From: Zea mays | Taxonomy: Eukaryota > Streptophyta > Magnoliopsida > Poales > Poaceae | Direction of reading: 5' to 3' | Assembly (NCBI RefSeq): GCF_902167145.1 | Contig: NC_050096.1 | Location: forward strand, 272,140,622 to 272,204,621 | DNA: 64,000 nt | Shown here: positions 50,077-61,280 of the stretch, in pieces | Position numbering within the stretch: position 1 is the stretch's first letter | Layout of the letters: each line of letters begins with the position of its first letter | Made by a program: the position numbers and the translations under genes | Notes under the pieces: model-generated | Database searches by the model: none | Seen by the model: the letters and a program-made list of their open reading frames with translations, nothing else | Told to the model about the DNA's origin: nothing

Positions 50077-52467
50077 TTAGGCTTGAGTCTTAGGTACCCA
50101 ACTCATGTTGGGTCCTACAAGGTTAGTGCAAATATCCTTAGGGACCCAAATGCAAGTTTTGTCTCCCTTGCATTTTGCCCCTAACTTCCTAGCAACTATT
50201 TTCCTATCCTTTCTACAAATAGCAAAGGAAGCATTTAAAGCACAATAAATTGTAGAAGGTTCATTTACTACTTTCCTAGGAGCATGAATAATATTCTTTC
50301 TAGGCACATGATGAATAGTATTTCTTCTAGACATATTTCTATCATGCATATCGGAAGAACTAGAAGCAAACATAGCATGAGAATCAAAATCATCAAAAGC
50401 ATTATAACTCCTATACACATTTCTAGTTTGTCTCCTATCATGGTACATAAAAGCATGGTTCTTTTTAGCACTACTAACCATAGGAGCCTTCCCTTTCTCC
50501 TTGGCGGAGATAGGAGCCTTATGGCTTGTCAAGTTCTTGGCTTCCCTCTTGTAGCCAAGTCCATCCTTAATTGAGGGGTGTCTACCAATTGTGTAGGCAT
50601 CCCTTGCAAATTTTAATTTATCAAATTCACTTTTGCTAGTCTTAAGTTGGGCATTAAGACTAGCCAATTCATCATTAAGTTTGGAAATTGAAACTAGGTG
50701 TTTACTACAAGCATCAATGTCAAAATCTTTACACCTATTGCAAGTTTCAACAATCTCTACACAAGAATTAGATTTACAGGCTACTTCTAGTTTAGCATTT
50801 AAATCATCATTAAAACCTTTTAACTTAGCAATAGTTTCATGACAAGAAGATAATTCACTGGAGAGCATTTCATTCCTTTTAATTTCTAGAGCAAGAGATT
50901 TCTGAGCTTCTACAAATTTATCATGCTCTTCATACAACAAATCCTCTTGCTTTTCTAAGAGTATATTCCTATCATTCAAGGCATCAATTAATTCATTAAT
51001 TTTGTCTACCTTGGTTCTATCTAATCCCTTGAATAAGCATGAGTAATCTATCTCATCATCATCACTAGACTCATCCTCACTCGAAGAAGCATAAGTACTA
51101 GTGTTATGAGTGCTTACTTTCTTCTCCCTTGCCATGAGGCAAGTGTGACGCTCGTTGGGGAAGAGGGATGACTTGTTGAAGGCGGTGGCGGCGAGTCCTT
51201 CATTGTCGGAGTCGGACGAAGAGCAGTCCGAATCCCACTCCTTGCCAAGATGAGCCTCGCCCTTTGCCTTCTTATAGTTCTTCTTTTTCTCCCTCTTGTT
51301 CCCTTGATCCTGATCACTATCATTGTCGGGACAGTTAGCAATAAAATGACCAAGCTTACCGCATTTGAAGCATGAGCGCTTCCCCTTGGCTTTGGTCTTG
51401 CTTGGTTGTCCCTTGCGACCTTTAAGCACCGTCTTGAATCTTTTGATGATGAGAGCCATCTCTTCATCATTAAGTCCGGCCGCCTCAAACTGTGCCACCT
51501 TGCTAGGTAGCGCCTCCTTGCTTCGTGTTGCCTTGAGAGCAAGGGGTTGCGGCTCGTTGATCGGACCATTCAAGGCGTCGTCCACGTACCTCGCCTCCTT
51601 GATCATCATTCGCCCGCTAACGAATTTCCCAAGAACTTCTTCGGGCGACATCTTGGTGTACCTGGGATTTTCACGAATATTGTTCACCAAATGAGGATCA
51701 AGAACGGTAAATGACCTTAGCATTAGGCGGACGACGTCGTGGTCCGTCCATCGCGTGCTCCCGTAGCTCCTTATTTTGTTGATAAGGGTCTTGAGCCGGT
51801 TGTATGTTTGTGTCGGCTCCTCGCCCCTTATCATCGCGAACCGTCCAAGCTCGCCCTCCACCAACTCCATTTTGGTGAGCAAGGTGACGTCGTTTCCCTC
51901 ATGAGAGATCTTGAGGGTGTCCCAGATCTGCTTGGCATTGTCCAAGCCGCTCACCTTGTGATACTCGTCCCTGCACAAGGAAGCTAGCAACACAGTAGTA
52001 GCTTGTGCATTTTTATGAATCTGTTCATTAATAAACACAGGGCTATCTGAGCTATCAAATTTCATTCCACTTTCCACAATCTCCCAAATGCTTGGATGGA
52101 GAGAAAACAGGTGAGTACGCATTTTGTGGCTCCAAAATCCGTAATCCTCTCCATCAAAGTGAGGGGGCTTGCCAAGTGGAATGGGGAGCAATTGAGCATT
52201 TGAACTATGCGGGATGCGCGAATAATCGAAAGAAAAGTTTGAGTTAACCGTCTTTCGTCTATCGTAGTCGTCGTTGTCCTTTTGGGAGGAGGAAGATTCG
52301 TCGCTGTCGTAGTAGACAATTTCCTTGATGCGCCTTGTCTTCTTCTTCCTCCCGTCTTTTCTTTTGTGGCCCGAGCCTGAGTCGGTGGGCTTGTCATCAT
52401 TTGGCTCGTTGACGAAGGACTCCTTCTCCTTGTCGTTGATCACCATCCCCTTGCCTTTAGGATCCAT
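50077..52467 (-). CDS. Gag of the Sirevirus
   Basis: 796 aa from ATG 52465-52467 (MDPKGKGMVINDKEKESF). A basic and Ser-rich N-terminus precedes the UBN2-type Gag core (about residues 90-290: GKPPHFDGEDYGFWSHKM, YNRLKTLINKIRSYG, MSPEEVLGKFVSGRMMIKEA). The zinc knuckle is CFKCGKLGHFIANC at about residue 370. Then come a Ser/Asp-rich stretch and a predicted coiled coil (about 490-620) characteristic of the extended Sirevirus Gag, and a C-terminal part ending GPNMSWVPKTQA. Frame intact. Pol follows in a different frame within a few codons, so Pol expression needs frameshifting or another bypass; a TTGCAG|G acceptor-like site lies at the junction. Confidence 0.92.
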   Translation of the reverse strand: MDPKGKGMVINDKEKESFVNEPNDDKPTDSGSGHKRKDGRKKKTRRIKEIVYYDSDESSSSQKDNDDYDRRKTVNSNFSFDYSRIPHSSNAQLLPIPLGKPPHFDGEDYGFWSHKMRTHLFSLHPSIWEIVESGMKFDSSDSPVFINEQIHKNAQATTVLLASLCRDEYHKVSGLDNAKQIWDTLKISHEGNDVTLLTKMELVEGELGRFAMIRGEEPTQTYNRLKTLINKIRSYGSTRWTDHDVVRLMLRSFTVLDPHLVNNIRENPRYTKMSPEEVLGKFVSGRMMIKEARYVDDALNGPINEPQPLALKATRSKEALPSKVAQFEAAGLNDEEMALIIKRFKTVLKGRKGQPSKTKAKGKRSCFKCGKLGHFIANCPDNDSDQDQGNKREKKKNYKKAKGEAHLGKEWDSDCSSSDSDNEGLAATAFNKSSLFPNERHTCLMAREKKVSTHNTSTYASSSEDESSDDDEIDYSCLFKGLDRTKVDKINELIDALNDRNILLEKQEDLLYEEHDKFVEAQKSLALEIKRNEMLSSELSSCHETIAKLKGFNDDLNAKLEVACKSNSCVEIVETCNRCKDFDIDACSKHLVSISKLNDELASLNAQLKTSKSEFDKLKFARDAYTIGRHPSIKDGLGYKREAKNLTSHKAPISAKEKGKAPMVSSAKKNHAFMYHDRRQTRNVYRSYNAFDDFDSHAMFASSSSDMHDRNMSRRNTIHHVPRKNIIHAPRKVVNEPSTIYCALNASFAICRKDRKIVARKLGAKCKGDKTCIWVPKDICTNLVGPNMSWVPKTQA

Positions 52468-52502
52468 CTCTTCGGGCGGTTAGTCCCTTTCTTGAAGAGA
52501 AC

Positions 52503-52516
52503 GGCTCCGATACCAA
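52503..52516 (-). other. Primer-binding site of the Sirevirus
   Basis: Minus-strand TTGGTATCGGAGCC one base after the 5' LTR. It is the usual initiator-methionine tRNA complement of Sireviruses. Confidence 0.88.
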
Positions 52517-52517
52517 T

Positions 52518-52742
52518 TGAGAGCACCTAGAGGGGGGGGGGGTGAATAGGTGATCCTGTGAAACTTAAACTTATAGCCACAAAAACTTGTTAAGTGTTAG
52601 CACAATAATCGCCAAGTGGCTAGAGAGGAGTCTCAACAAAACACAATACCACAAGAGATCAAACACAGAGATGTCACAGTGGTTTATCCCGTGGTTCGGC
52701 CAAGACCAATGCTTGCCTACTCCACGTTGTGGCGTCCCAACG
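52518..52742 (-). repeat. Truncated 5' LTR of the Sirevirus
   Basis: 225 bp matching 37361-37585 with a longer G tract and one visible substitution (GATGTCACAG versus GATGACACAG). Similarity stops after CGTCCCAACG. The remaining ~1 kb of LTR, including all palindromes, is missing. Confidence 0.92.
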
Positions 52743-52807
52743 GGTGGAGAGATTGTTAGGAACATGCTAGTCATACCATGGGACAGAGACAATGACAAAC
52801 TCAACAC
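52743..52807. other. Junction sequence between the Sirevirus LTR fragment and the next element
   Basis: 65 bp (GGGTGGAGAGATTGTTAGGA start) with no match I can see to either neighbour. It may be filler from a rearrangement. Confidence 0.5.
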
Positions 52808-53403
52808 TGTTAGTCCTTGCTCTCGGATGCTATACATCAAGAACAAAGCAACACAATTGTTAACGATTAAAGAGCTTCGTCCTTCGAAATATTATCTCCC
52901 TTGGGATACAATGATCTTCAGACGAAAGTCATGAAGGACATACCTTCGTCATTTTAGTTAATGAATATAAATAAAGATACATGAAACACAAAAGAATATG
53001 AATAATCATTACGAATCATTAGATTATTTGTATTCTCATTTTATAAACATAGATAAACATCAATGATATTTATATTACATTAATACCTTCGGCTTGCCAG
53101 AAAGTGAAAACGCGAGAGTGATTACAATTCAGCGTGAACAGTACGATGTTACTGTTCATCTATTTATAGGCACGGGACGCAGCCCGGACAAAATTACATT
53201 CATGTCCCTGACATTTACTGCTAATCATAAAGCGAGCTATCAAGGACTAAGTAGTCTTTTCCCCTTTAGATCGGTTTCATTTTCCACCTTCATCATTATA
53301 CTAAGCTGAAGCTCCTTCAGTCACAACTTCGGCGTCCGTTCATCCTGTCTTTGGGTTGTATCTCCATACCACACATACTTTCATCTCAAAGTCAAAGCCT
53401 CCT

Positions 53404-54417
53404 CACTACTACAATTTGGCTCTATACAAGCGAAAGACTTTTTACATCCCAGGCGGTTCGGCTAGAAAACCGCCTGGGATGTCCCAGGCTATTTGGATCG
53501 CCTATGATGTATTCGTATCACAAACGGTCCGAAATAAAAAACCGCCTGTGATACGCGATTCGTATCACAGGCGGTTCTCAATTAGACCCGATTGTGATTT
53601 GATTACCATATTAATATTTTTTAACAAAAATATGCCAAATACAATTTAAATGAATTTTAATAGCACACTTAGATAACTAGAGAGATTTTAAATTAATTGG
53701 TAACCTCAATGCATAGTCGATCATACATGCTAAATACAATTTGGTTCATACAATTTTTCATGAACTACCATTTTTCCGCATGTATGGCTTTAAGTTCTTA
53801 TCAATTTTCTTTTCCACACGCTTGATTCTCTCTGGACCGTTAAAGACGGACATCTCTTCATACTCATTGTATTCCTCATCTCCGTCTCCCACATTCTCAA
53901 CTCCAACAAATTTTTGCTTTCCAGAAATAACTACATGCATCTTCTCATTCGGCGAGAACCCACGGGTCATCTTTATATCCTACTTTCTTTAAGTCTACCA
54001 GTGTGAGTCCGTAGTTATCCACTGTCACCCCCACGAGATATTGTACCCATTGGCACTGAAATAAGGGTATTTTCATGTTTGGGCCATAATCAAGTTCCCA
54101 TATTTCCTCTATGAATCCAAAATATGTGGTCTTCTGTCCCTGTAGGTCAAAAGCATCGATACGAACACCGCTATTTTGCGCAACACATTTCATGTCTTTT
54201 GATTTAGTGTAGAATGTGTACCCATTGATGTCATATGCTTGCCATGATGTCACTAAACACGATGGCCCAGAAGCCAAATTCTTCATTATTTTCTCTTCCA
54301 AACAGTGTGTGAATGGGATGTTTTTGTCCATTAACCATTCGCTGAAATGATGTTTGTGCTCCCTCATGATCCAACACTTTGTGCGGTTCTGATTTTCTTT
54401 ACGAAGCTCTTCCAAAG
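53404..54417 (-). mobile_element. CACTA transposon fragment with one terminus
   Basis: The left end CACTACTACAATTTGGC is a CACTA terminus. Inside it the subterminal words AACCGCCTGGGATG and ACCGCCTGTGATAC / TATCACAGGCGGTT form direct and inverted repeats. The 3-bp CCT at 53401-53403 is the expected target length. The right terminus is missing; LTR sequence resumes at about 54418 with loss of about 6 bp relative to the other LTR, so insertion was followed by deletion. Confidence 0.8.
53758..54415 (-). pseudogene. C-terminal fragment of a CACTA TNP2-type transposase (DUF4216 region)
   Basis: Minus-strand frame 54415-53945 reads NQNRTKCWIMREHKHHFSEW, NSGVRIDAFDLQGQKTTYFG, EIWELDYGPNMKIPLFQCQW and VDNYGLTLVDLKKVGYKDDP, which is the DUF4216 domain of plant CACTA transposases. 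A second frame (53970-53758) supplies the downstream VVISGKQKFVGVENV and the lysine-rich end. They overlap where a short deletion removed the usual linker after WVLAE and shifted the frame. The catalytic core of the transposase is absent. Confidence 0.78.
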
Positions 54418-56287
54418 AGTCTATGTTACACAGAAAAACATATTAGTCACGTTTTTTAGGACTTTCGGAAGAGAAGGCCCCCAACAGTAGCCCCTCACAG
54501 TATTAATTTGTTTATTTGTTAACAAATTCAGACTTTGATATGAACGAAGGCCTTTAGCCGAAGGTCCAAAAAACACATTCCCTTCGCTAGAATAGCGAAA
54601 GACACTGACATGTAGGGCCCACCAAATGTGATACGCTGGGCATACAAATAGGGACTCGCATTGATAGCATTTGATGTGCCATTTCAACTACTTGCGCTAT
54701 TTTTATCATTCTAAATTTTCTTGCTCTGCCAAGTTTTGATTAAATTGCAAGCTTCGGCATTTGTACAACCGCTGGCTAAATGGCTGTAGAGAAGAAGGTA
54801 GTCAACCCTACATTGGCTGGGTTTTATGAAGCTATGGAGAAGACGAACACAGAGAAAATCACCAATGAAATACTGGCTGGGTTATCTGAGGATTCCGGCG
54901 ATAGTGAAAGTTTTGATTTGGAGAGTGGAAACGAAGATGCCGAAGATCGGCCCTGGCGGCCGAGTCATACCATGTTCGGAAAATCAACCATCAAGCAAAG
55001 TCGGATTGATGCTATGAAAGGAAGATATTTCCGTGATATTTCTATTGTGAGGGCTGCAGGAGATAGCACTGCCCCTGCACCCGAAGTAGACGAAGTTGTT
55101 GTCTACAGGAGCTTCATGAAGGCAGGGCTTCAGTTTTCCTTGAGTAAATTTTTAGTTGAAGTTCTGAAGACTTTTGAGATTTACCTTCATCAGATTACCC
55201 CTGAAGCTATCATCAGAATGGGGATTTTCATTTGGGCCATGAGGAGCCAGGGACTAGAGCCGAGTGCAAAATGCTTCTGTAACATGCATGAGCTGTTCTA
55301 TGAGACGAAGGCTACTGGCAAAGAGCAATATCATAATAATTTTGGTTGTTACGGCTTCGTGCCTCGCTCTGATGTGAGCTATCCAGTCCCGACGTTTCGG
55401 AAGAGGTGGCCAGGAGCCTGGATGGAAGAGTGGTTTTATGTAAAGAACAACTTAGTTGAAAGAGAAGATATAAAGGGGATCATCCAATGCACTATTTGGT
55501 GTCGCTTCGGCATCAGCATGCCAGCCACTGCTCTTGGAAATGAAATTGAAGCATGCCAGAAGGCTTTTAATAGTTTATGCACTTTTATTGGCACAAGAGA
55601 CTTAGTCCAAGAGCATATTGCTTATAGAGTGTGACCTCTTGTGAGTGAATGAGAGATGCCGAAGGAAGCTGCTGCCGGGTCCAGTCAAGGTGGCTTGGTT
55701 TATCTGAAATACACCTTTAGATACAGAGATCAATTTGATGATCCGAATGATGACTGGTTAAATTGTGTTGAGGCAACTAGTGACGAATTGCTTGGGGCCT
55801 ACACAAGGGTCGAAGATGATGCCATGACATTAGCCTTCGGAGGGCGAGGCAAGAGAATATTAAACAGAGTTTTTGATGTAATTGGTTCTGTATACCTAGA
55901 CTATTGTTATCCCTCGCGAAAGTAGGGAAAGAAAAGAAAAGCTATTGCTTCAGCCATCTCTGCTACGCCGAAAGGTAAAAAGATTAAAAATTTGACACAC
56001 CGGCCCAGGTACATTGAAACGACCAGTGTGCCGAAGCTTACCGAGGGGCCTTCTTCCGCTGTTGAGCCAGAGCTCCCCGCTCCTGCTGAAGCGACAACGG
56101 GATCAGCCGAAGAACTAATTCTGAAGACAGCAGCGGAGCAGACAGAAGCTGAAATAGCCGATGTGCTGAATTGTCCTGCCGAAGCTAAGGCAAAAACGAC
56201 TGAAAAGCCATAATTGAGGAAATCGACGGAGGTATAAAAAAATCCTGCAATAACTCCAAAGAGGAAGAGAATGGCCAGCGTACTAGA

Positions 56288-59116
56288 TGTAGCATCCCAA
56301 AAATTCAAATCTTAGAATTTTCTCAAACTTGCTCTAAATTCAAAATGAATTTTAAATTTCGTTTCAAAATGTTTGTTTGCAAGTTGATATCAGCAAATAA
56401 AATATAGTGATTTATATTCTCTCTAAAATCCTCCTCAAAATATCCTACAAATGTTTCTCTAGTGATCCCCCTCAAATTCTTTCCAGAAATACTTCCCAGA
56501 TATTTCCCCAGTAATCCCCTCAAGTTCTTTCCAGAAATACTGTCCAAATATTCCACCGATATATCTCCACGTATTTTCTTCCTCAGAAATACCTTTAGAA
56601 TCATTTTTCAAGTCCCTCCAAATATTTTCTTCATAACTTTCCTCATGCTCATACGTATATGTATGCCTCCGGTGTCATACGTTGAACTCTACAAGCTAAT
56701 CTCACTTATACAAGACAAATACATGATAATCTCCCACTAATCCTCTCATCCTCCCACTAATCCTCTCATCCCTCCCCCTAACCCCCCACCATGGCTATAA
56801 ATAGAGGGGCAAGGGCCTCCTCTCATCCCACCCCAAGCCATTTCATGGCAACTCTCTCCCCCCCCCCCACAAACCCACTCCATGTTCCACACAAGCACAC
56901 ACTAGCATAAGGATCGTTCGGTCGTTCTTCGATCGTTCGTCCCCCTGTTCTTAGTTTGTTTGTTCGTTCGTCCGATCGTTCATGGTCCGTTCGTCCGTTC
57001 GTCCAAATAATCTTTTTCCTGCCATTATGCTGCCGAAATTCTGATCGTTCGTTCGTTCGATCATTCGATCGTTCATCGTTCGTTCATAGTTCCTATTCAT
57101 CGTTCATCGTTCGTTCATAGTCCCTATTCATTGTTCTTCCAGATAATCTTTGTCCTGCCGTTATGCTGCCAAAATTTCGATCATTCGTTCGTCCGATCAT
57201 TCGATCGTTCGTACGTTCGTTCGTCCAAATAATCTTTTTCCTGCCGTTATGCTGCCAAAATTCCGATCGTTCGTTCGTTCGATCATTCGATCGTTCATCG
57301 TTCGTTCATAGTTCCTATTCATCGTTCATCGTTCATTCATAGTCCCTATTCATCGTTCTTCCAGATAATCTTTGTCCTGCCGTTATGCTGCCGAAATTCC
57401 GATCGTTCGTTCGTCCGATCATTCGATCGTTCGTCCGTTCGTTCATAGTTCCTATTCATCATTCATCGTTCGTTCATCGTCAATATTCATCGTTCGTTCG
57501 AACGGACTATCCATCATCACTATTCACCATTACTATTCATCATTACTATTCATCATCGTTACTGTTTATCGTTACTATTCATCGATGATATCTATGGCAA
57601 CCTTTTCGTCGTCACTATTCATCGTTATTATTCATCGATAATCCGATCACTCCAAATTTCAACTACTCATCGGTCATGCTGTCCAGTCCACCTAAGACCA
57701 GCCAGACCAATATTTCAGTCATACGAACTCCGGTGACTGTGATTTTCCTTCCAGTGGGAACTTCCCATCTAGTCACCCATCCCAGGTTTCTCCAAGTTGA
57801 GCACACTTAACTTTGAGATTCCTTCGAACCAGGCTTCCAAACTCCGATTCCAATAATTCTTGTTTCTAAATTCTTATCGAATTATTCCCTATCCAACCAT
57901 GTCATCCCTTAAGCATGGTTCATATTCCAGAAAACTCCCAAAATACTCTTGTCCCATATTCTGCCTATAACTCTCATCTTCATACTAAGTCAGACGATTC
58001 ATTCGTCACTATTCTCACCAACAGTGAACTTCACTGTGTTACACCACATACACTCAGCTATAAATACACCCAGCTACCCTCTCCCTCTCCACACACACTC
58101 AACACCCTCAGCCAAGGCAAACACCCCACCCACTCAGTTACTCCGCTCTGCCGGCTACACGCATAGTGTCGCTTCGCCTCCAGTCCACCCTCCTGGTAAG
58201 CACCTCCGCTCCACCACCAGTAATATCACAACACCACATGACACATATTCTACTCAAGGCTCTGCCCATCCATATATCGCTATTCTGACCACTATACTAA
58301 ATATTTGTTGGTATACTTGCTGGTTTGTATGTTTGCTTGTTCATGTTGCATAGTTATCGGAGCGTTCGTGCCATCTCGTGGAGGCCAGATCTGCATGTCT
58401 ACGCCAGGCGGTGGAGCTAGAAGCCAGTTCTGCAAGCTCTCCTTCCCCTTTCGCCGGATAAGCACGACAAGCTCAATGGATCCCTTTGATGCATAAATTA
58501 CCTATGATTTTTCAACCACAACCCTCAGCCTGTTATTTTATGCATGATATGATTTTGAGACAAGTTATTATGGCCACCTAGCCACTTGCCGCAATCAATC
58601 CTTGATATATTTGTTACAAATGATTTGAGAAAAGGTGTGAGTTTTCAAAAGAAAATACTTTTCAAAATGTGTATGATGAAGGGTTTTCACCCTTATCACC
58701 TTGTGAGTGGGATGATCAGGGACTCCCTGGTTTAGGGGAGGGCCTAAGGTGATGGCTCAACTGGTTTAGGCGTGAGCAGAAGGATTGTCCCCTCATATAA
58801 GGACCGGTTTGTCATCCTTCACTACCTGTACTCATGATAAGTACAACCACTCGAGACTGTATGGGCAGTCACTCAATCTGAACTCGTACGGTCCAACCCC
58901 AGGGTTATGAAGGCTGGGGAGCAACGGGAGGATAAGGAGGGGGAATGTTTTGTCCGGTTTGGACATGGCGGTGGCCTGACTCCTTCCGGTATAACCGTTA
59001 AGGTTAGGACATGCGAGGAAGGAAAGAGATTCGGATTCGGATCTCATTGGCCATGAGATCGCAGAGCTGGACTAGTGGGTAAAGTGTACCCCTCTGCGCA
59101 GAGTTCAAACCTAAGC
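56288..59116 (+). mobile_element. Long LTR fragment inserted in the antisense gene
   Basis: It begins TGTAGCATCCCAAAAATTC and ends near GCAGAGTTCAAACCTAAGCA, about 2.8 kb. A plus-strand core promoter CTATAAATAGAGGGGC is at about 56794-56809. There are no internal retroelement domains, so it is a solo or truncated LTR, perhaps of the Tekay/Del-type group that has LTRs near 3 kb (inference). About 270 bp of the host gene are missing at the insertion point and no target duplication is visible, so insertion was accompanied or followed by deletion. ORFs inside are low-complexity products of the TTCG repeats. Confidence 0.6.
56880..57660. repeat. TTCG/ATTCAT-rich region with a 222-bp higher-order repeat
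   Basis: The marker ATAATCTTTNTCCTGCCNTTATG occurs at 57007, 57143, 57229 and 57365, alternating intervals of 136 and 86 bp, which makes a 222-bp higher-order unit. Between markers are variable runs of CGTTCGTTCGATCATTCGAT and TTCATAGT(T/C)CCTATTCATC. The array fades into CATCATTACTATTCATC-type repeats up to about 57640. Confidence 0.88.
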
Positions 59117-60869
59117 ATTATGACAGGGATTTAAAGTACCCAAAAGGATCCTTGGTGTATAATGGCACAGATGAAGACGACTTTCTGTACTGCCTTCCGG
59201 ACAACAAGGAGATATCTGTTTGCGGGGAGATGGCAAGGAACATAGGGTTTCCGAAGCTCGAGCTTGGCCTATCTGCAATGTCGAATGATGACCTTGTAGA
59301 CAGCCTCGCTTACAACAGTCTGAAGGTAAAGATGTTTTGACTTATAAACATATTATTTTTGTATCTTTTATTATTGTGTTGATCCCCTTTTTTGTAGGGC
59401 TTAATCTTGAGCATTGCTTTAAGGGCACAAAAGAATGTTGAAGACGAAAGCTGCCAAATAGCCCTTAGGAACCTTCGGTCAGAGGTTATTAGACTGAGTA
59501 ATGAAGCCCTAGAAAAGGATAAAATTCTGCTTTCCTTGGTAGACAAAGTAAAGGTCAGCGAAGTCAAACTTACTGCACAGTCCGCAACTCATACAACCGA
59601 AGTCGAAGATCTTCAGAAAAAGCTTGCCGAAGCTAATGAAAACTTTGAACTTGCAAAGGCAAAGCAAGAGATAAGTGAATGGACAAGTGCAAGGTTGGAA
59701 AAGAATGTGAAAGAGCTTCGTAAATCCAAGGAAAGATGCTATGAGAAATCCTTAGATTGCGCCAAGAAATGAAAAGATAGCTTTGCCAAGGTTGGTGCAT
59801 ACTCATCAGAGCAAAAGTTTATTCGAGGCGATCCTAAAGGAGTCATTGAATGGATCAGTGAAGAGGGTGAAGCTTTTGAAGAAATTCTTAGCGACCGCGG
59901 GGATTTTTGCGCCTTCACCTGTGCCCGAGGGATTGCAGCAATTTTAGAGAAAACTGGCTGCGAACATGTTAAAGCTGCAGCCCAGACGGAAACCGTCTTC
60001 TCCATAGATGGCATGAAGGAGCCTTTGGCTGAAGCTACTTTGATGGGCAGGAAATTTTATTCCAATGTTTGGATGAAGGCGGTCGCGAAATAGCCGACGA
60101 AGCTATAAAGAAAAATGAAAAAGAATCCCATGATGCCCGAGAAGAAGCCAAGCGAGCCGAAGAGGCTGCTGAGCGCGCAAGGCGTATAGATATTATTACT
60201 AGATCTTAGCTTCAATATTTGTTTCTGGCTTCGGATTAACAACTTGCTATTTTGTTGTAGCTGAACTTTCACCACCACTCAAGACATATGATCCCGAGGT
60301 TGATCCAGCCATGAAAGCAACACTAGAAACAATAAAGATTGCCAAAGAAGCCGTTGATGAAGCTGTCGACAAACTCCTGAATAAGGCTGTTGGGAAGATA
60401 TTAAAAGATGACTGAATTCTTGTGTACTTAAGAAATGTAGTATCTGGGAAATGTAATATTTGTATATGGGTTAAACATTGAATATCTGTGTGTATATTAA
60501 TGTAATATATTTCTTTGCGATGCACGAAATTTGCGTAGATGCCATTTTTGAGCCTTCGGCGAAAAAACACCTTCCCTTATTTTCATGCTTCATAAAGAAA
60601 GAGCCCTTCTGTAGTACAACTGTTGTATAATATTGTTGTCGACGAAGATTTTCTTGGCATGTAAAATTATAATTGCTGAAGGTACACTTTGTGCTCCAGC
60701 ACATTGTTCCATTCATCGCATATTTTGAAATAAGCAACTTTCCTTCTCCACAATCTTGTTGCTGATGCGACATGATGTATGATGTAATGCTATGTGAAAT
60801 GATGCAATGATATGATGCAGCATGATGTTTATGCCGTAGTCACATACCCACACAAAAACACACCCAGAC

Positions 60870-61090
60870 TCTACATCCCCTTAGGAACGTCTTTTGAGTC
60901 TCTTCACCTTCTATTTCGGTGGTATTTAAGCTCTGCATCCCCTTAGGAACGACTTTTGAGCTTCTTCACATTCTATTTTGGTGGTATTTAAGCTCTGCAT
61001 TCCCTTAGGAACGACTTTTTAGCTTCTTCACCTTTTATTTCGGTGGCATATTGACTCTGCATTCCCTTAGGAATGACTTTTGAGCTTTAG
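60870..61090. repeat. 62-bp tandem array between the convergent genes of the older gypsy element
   Basis: AGGAAC(G)TCTTTT / AGGAACGACTTTT recurs at 60883, 60945, 61007 and 61069, spacing 62 bp. The units are homologous to the 60-bp units at 43470-43800 (CTCTGCAT(T/C)CCCTTAGGAAC, CTTCTTCACCTT). The array lies between the antisense gene stop (60415) and the gag end (61281). Confidence 0.92.
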
Positions 61091-61280
61091 AACTTACTCT
61101 GTGCTCCCTTAGGAAGGACTTTGTAGCTTCGGAAGCATTGTTGAGGGGTTGCATGCTACACTTGATGGTGTGGCCACAATATTATTACATCAAATTGGAG
61201 GTTAAACCTCCATGAACTGTTTTTCATGCAAGAAAATAAAATGACAGACAAAACGAAGATACACCTGGTTAGGATATTCT

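Larger units (their letters stand above)
37361..52742 (-). mobile_element. Opie/Ji-like Sirevirus (Ty1/copia), 5' LTR truncated, with a nested gypsy element
   Basis: Minus-strand order: a 5' LTR fragment (52742-52518), primer-binding site, gag, protease-integrase, RT-RNase H, 3' UTR, polypurine tract, 3' LTR (38610-37361). A younger gypsy element interrupts the 3' UTR at 38855-46313. The large Gag, the LTR sequence and the palindromes in the LTR are typical of maize Sireviruses. The bases left of the element are GTATC; the 5' LTR is cut at 52742, so no target duplication can be checked. Confidence 0.9.
52808..54486 (-). repeat. 3' LTR of the older gypsy element, split by a CACTA fragment
   Basis: LTR parts 52808-53403 and 54418-54486 match 62862-63528. 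Its terminal base pattern has drifted (TGTTAGTCC versus TGTTGGTCC). A minus-strand TATA (CTATTTATAGG on plus, near 53160) and the GAACAGTAC...GTTACTGTTC inverted repeat are conserved with the young element. Confidence 0.87.
54780..60415 (+). pseudogene. Decayed antisense gene of the older gypsy element
   Basis: It is the homologue of 39859-42969. Recognisable parts run from MAVEKKVVNPTLAGFYEAME (54780) through PF04195-type motifs (YLHQITPEAIIRMGIFIWAM, NNFGCYGFVPRSD, TFRKRWPGAWMEEWFYVKN). It is interrupted by TGA at two former Trp codons (about 55633-55635 and 55651-55653), TAG at 55922-55924 and TAA at 56211-56213. An LTR fragment (56288-59116) replaces about 90 residues. The gene resumes in frame as HYDRDLKYPKGSLVYNGTDE (59117). 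The intron 59327-59398, exon 2 and a last exon ending at TGA 60413-60415 are conserved, with further TGA (59770-59772) and a frameshift near 60075. Function unknown as for the intact relative. Confidence 0.8.

Noticed and set aside
57372..57641. Ser/Ile/Arg-rich open frames
   Set aside because: They are translations of TTCGTTCGATC-type simple repeats in a non-coding LTR.
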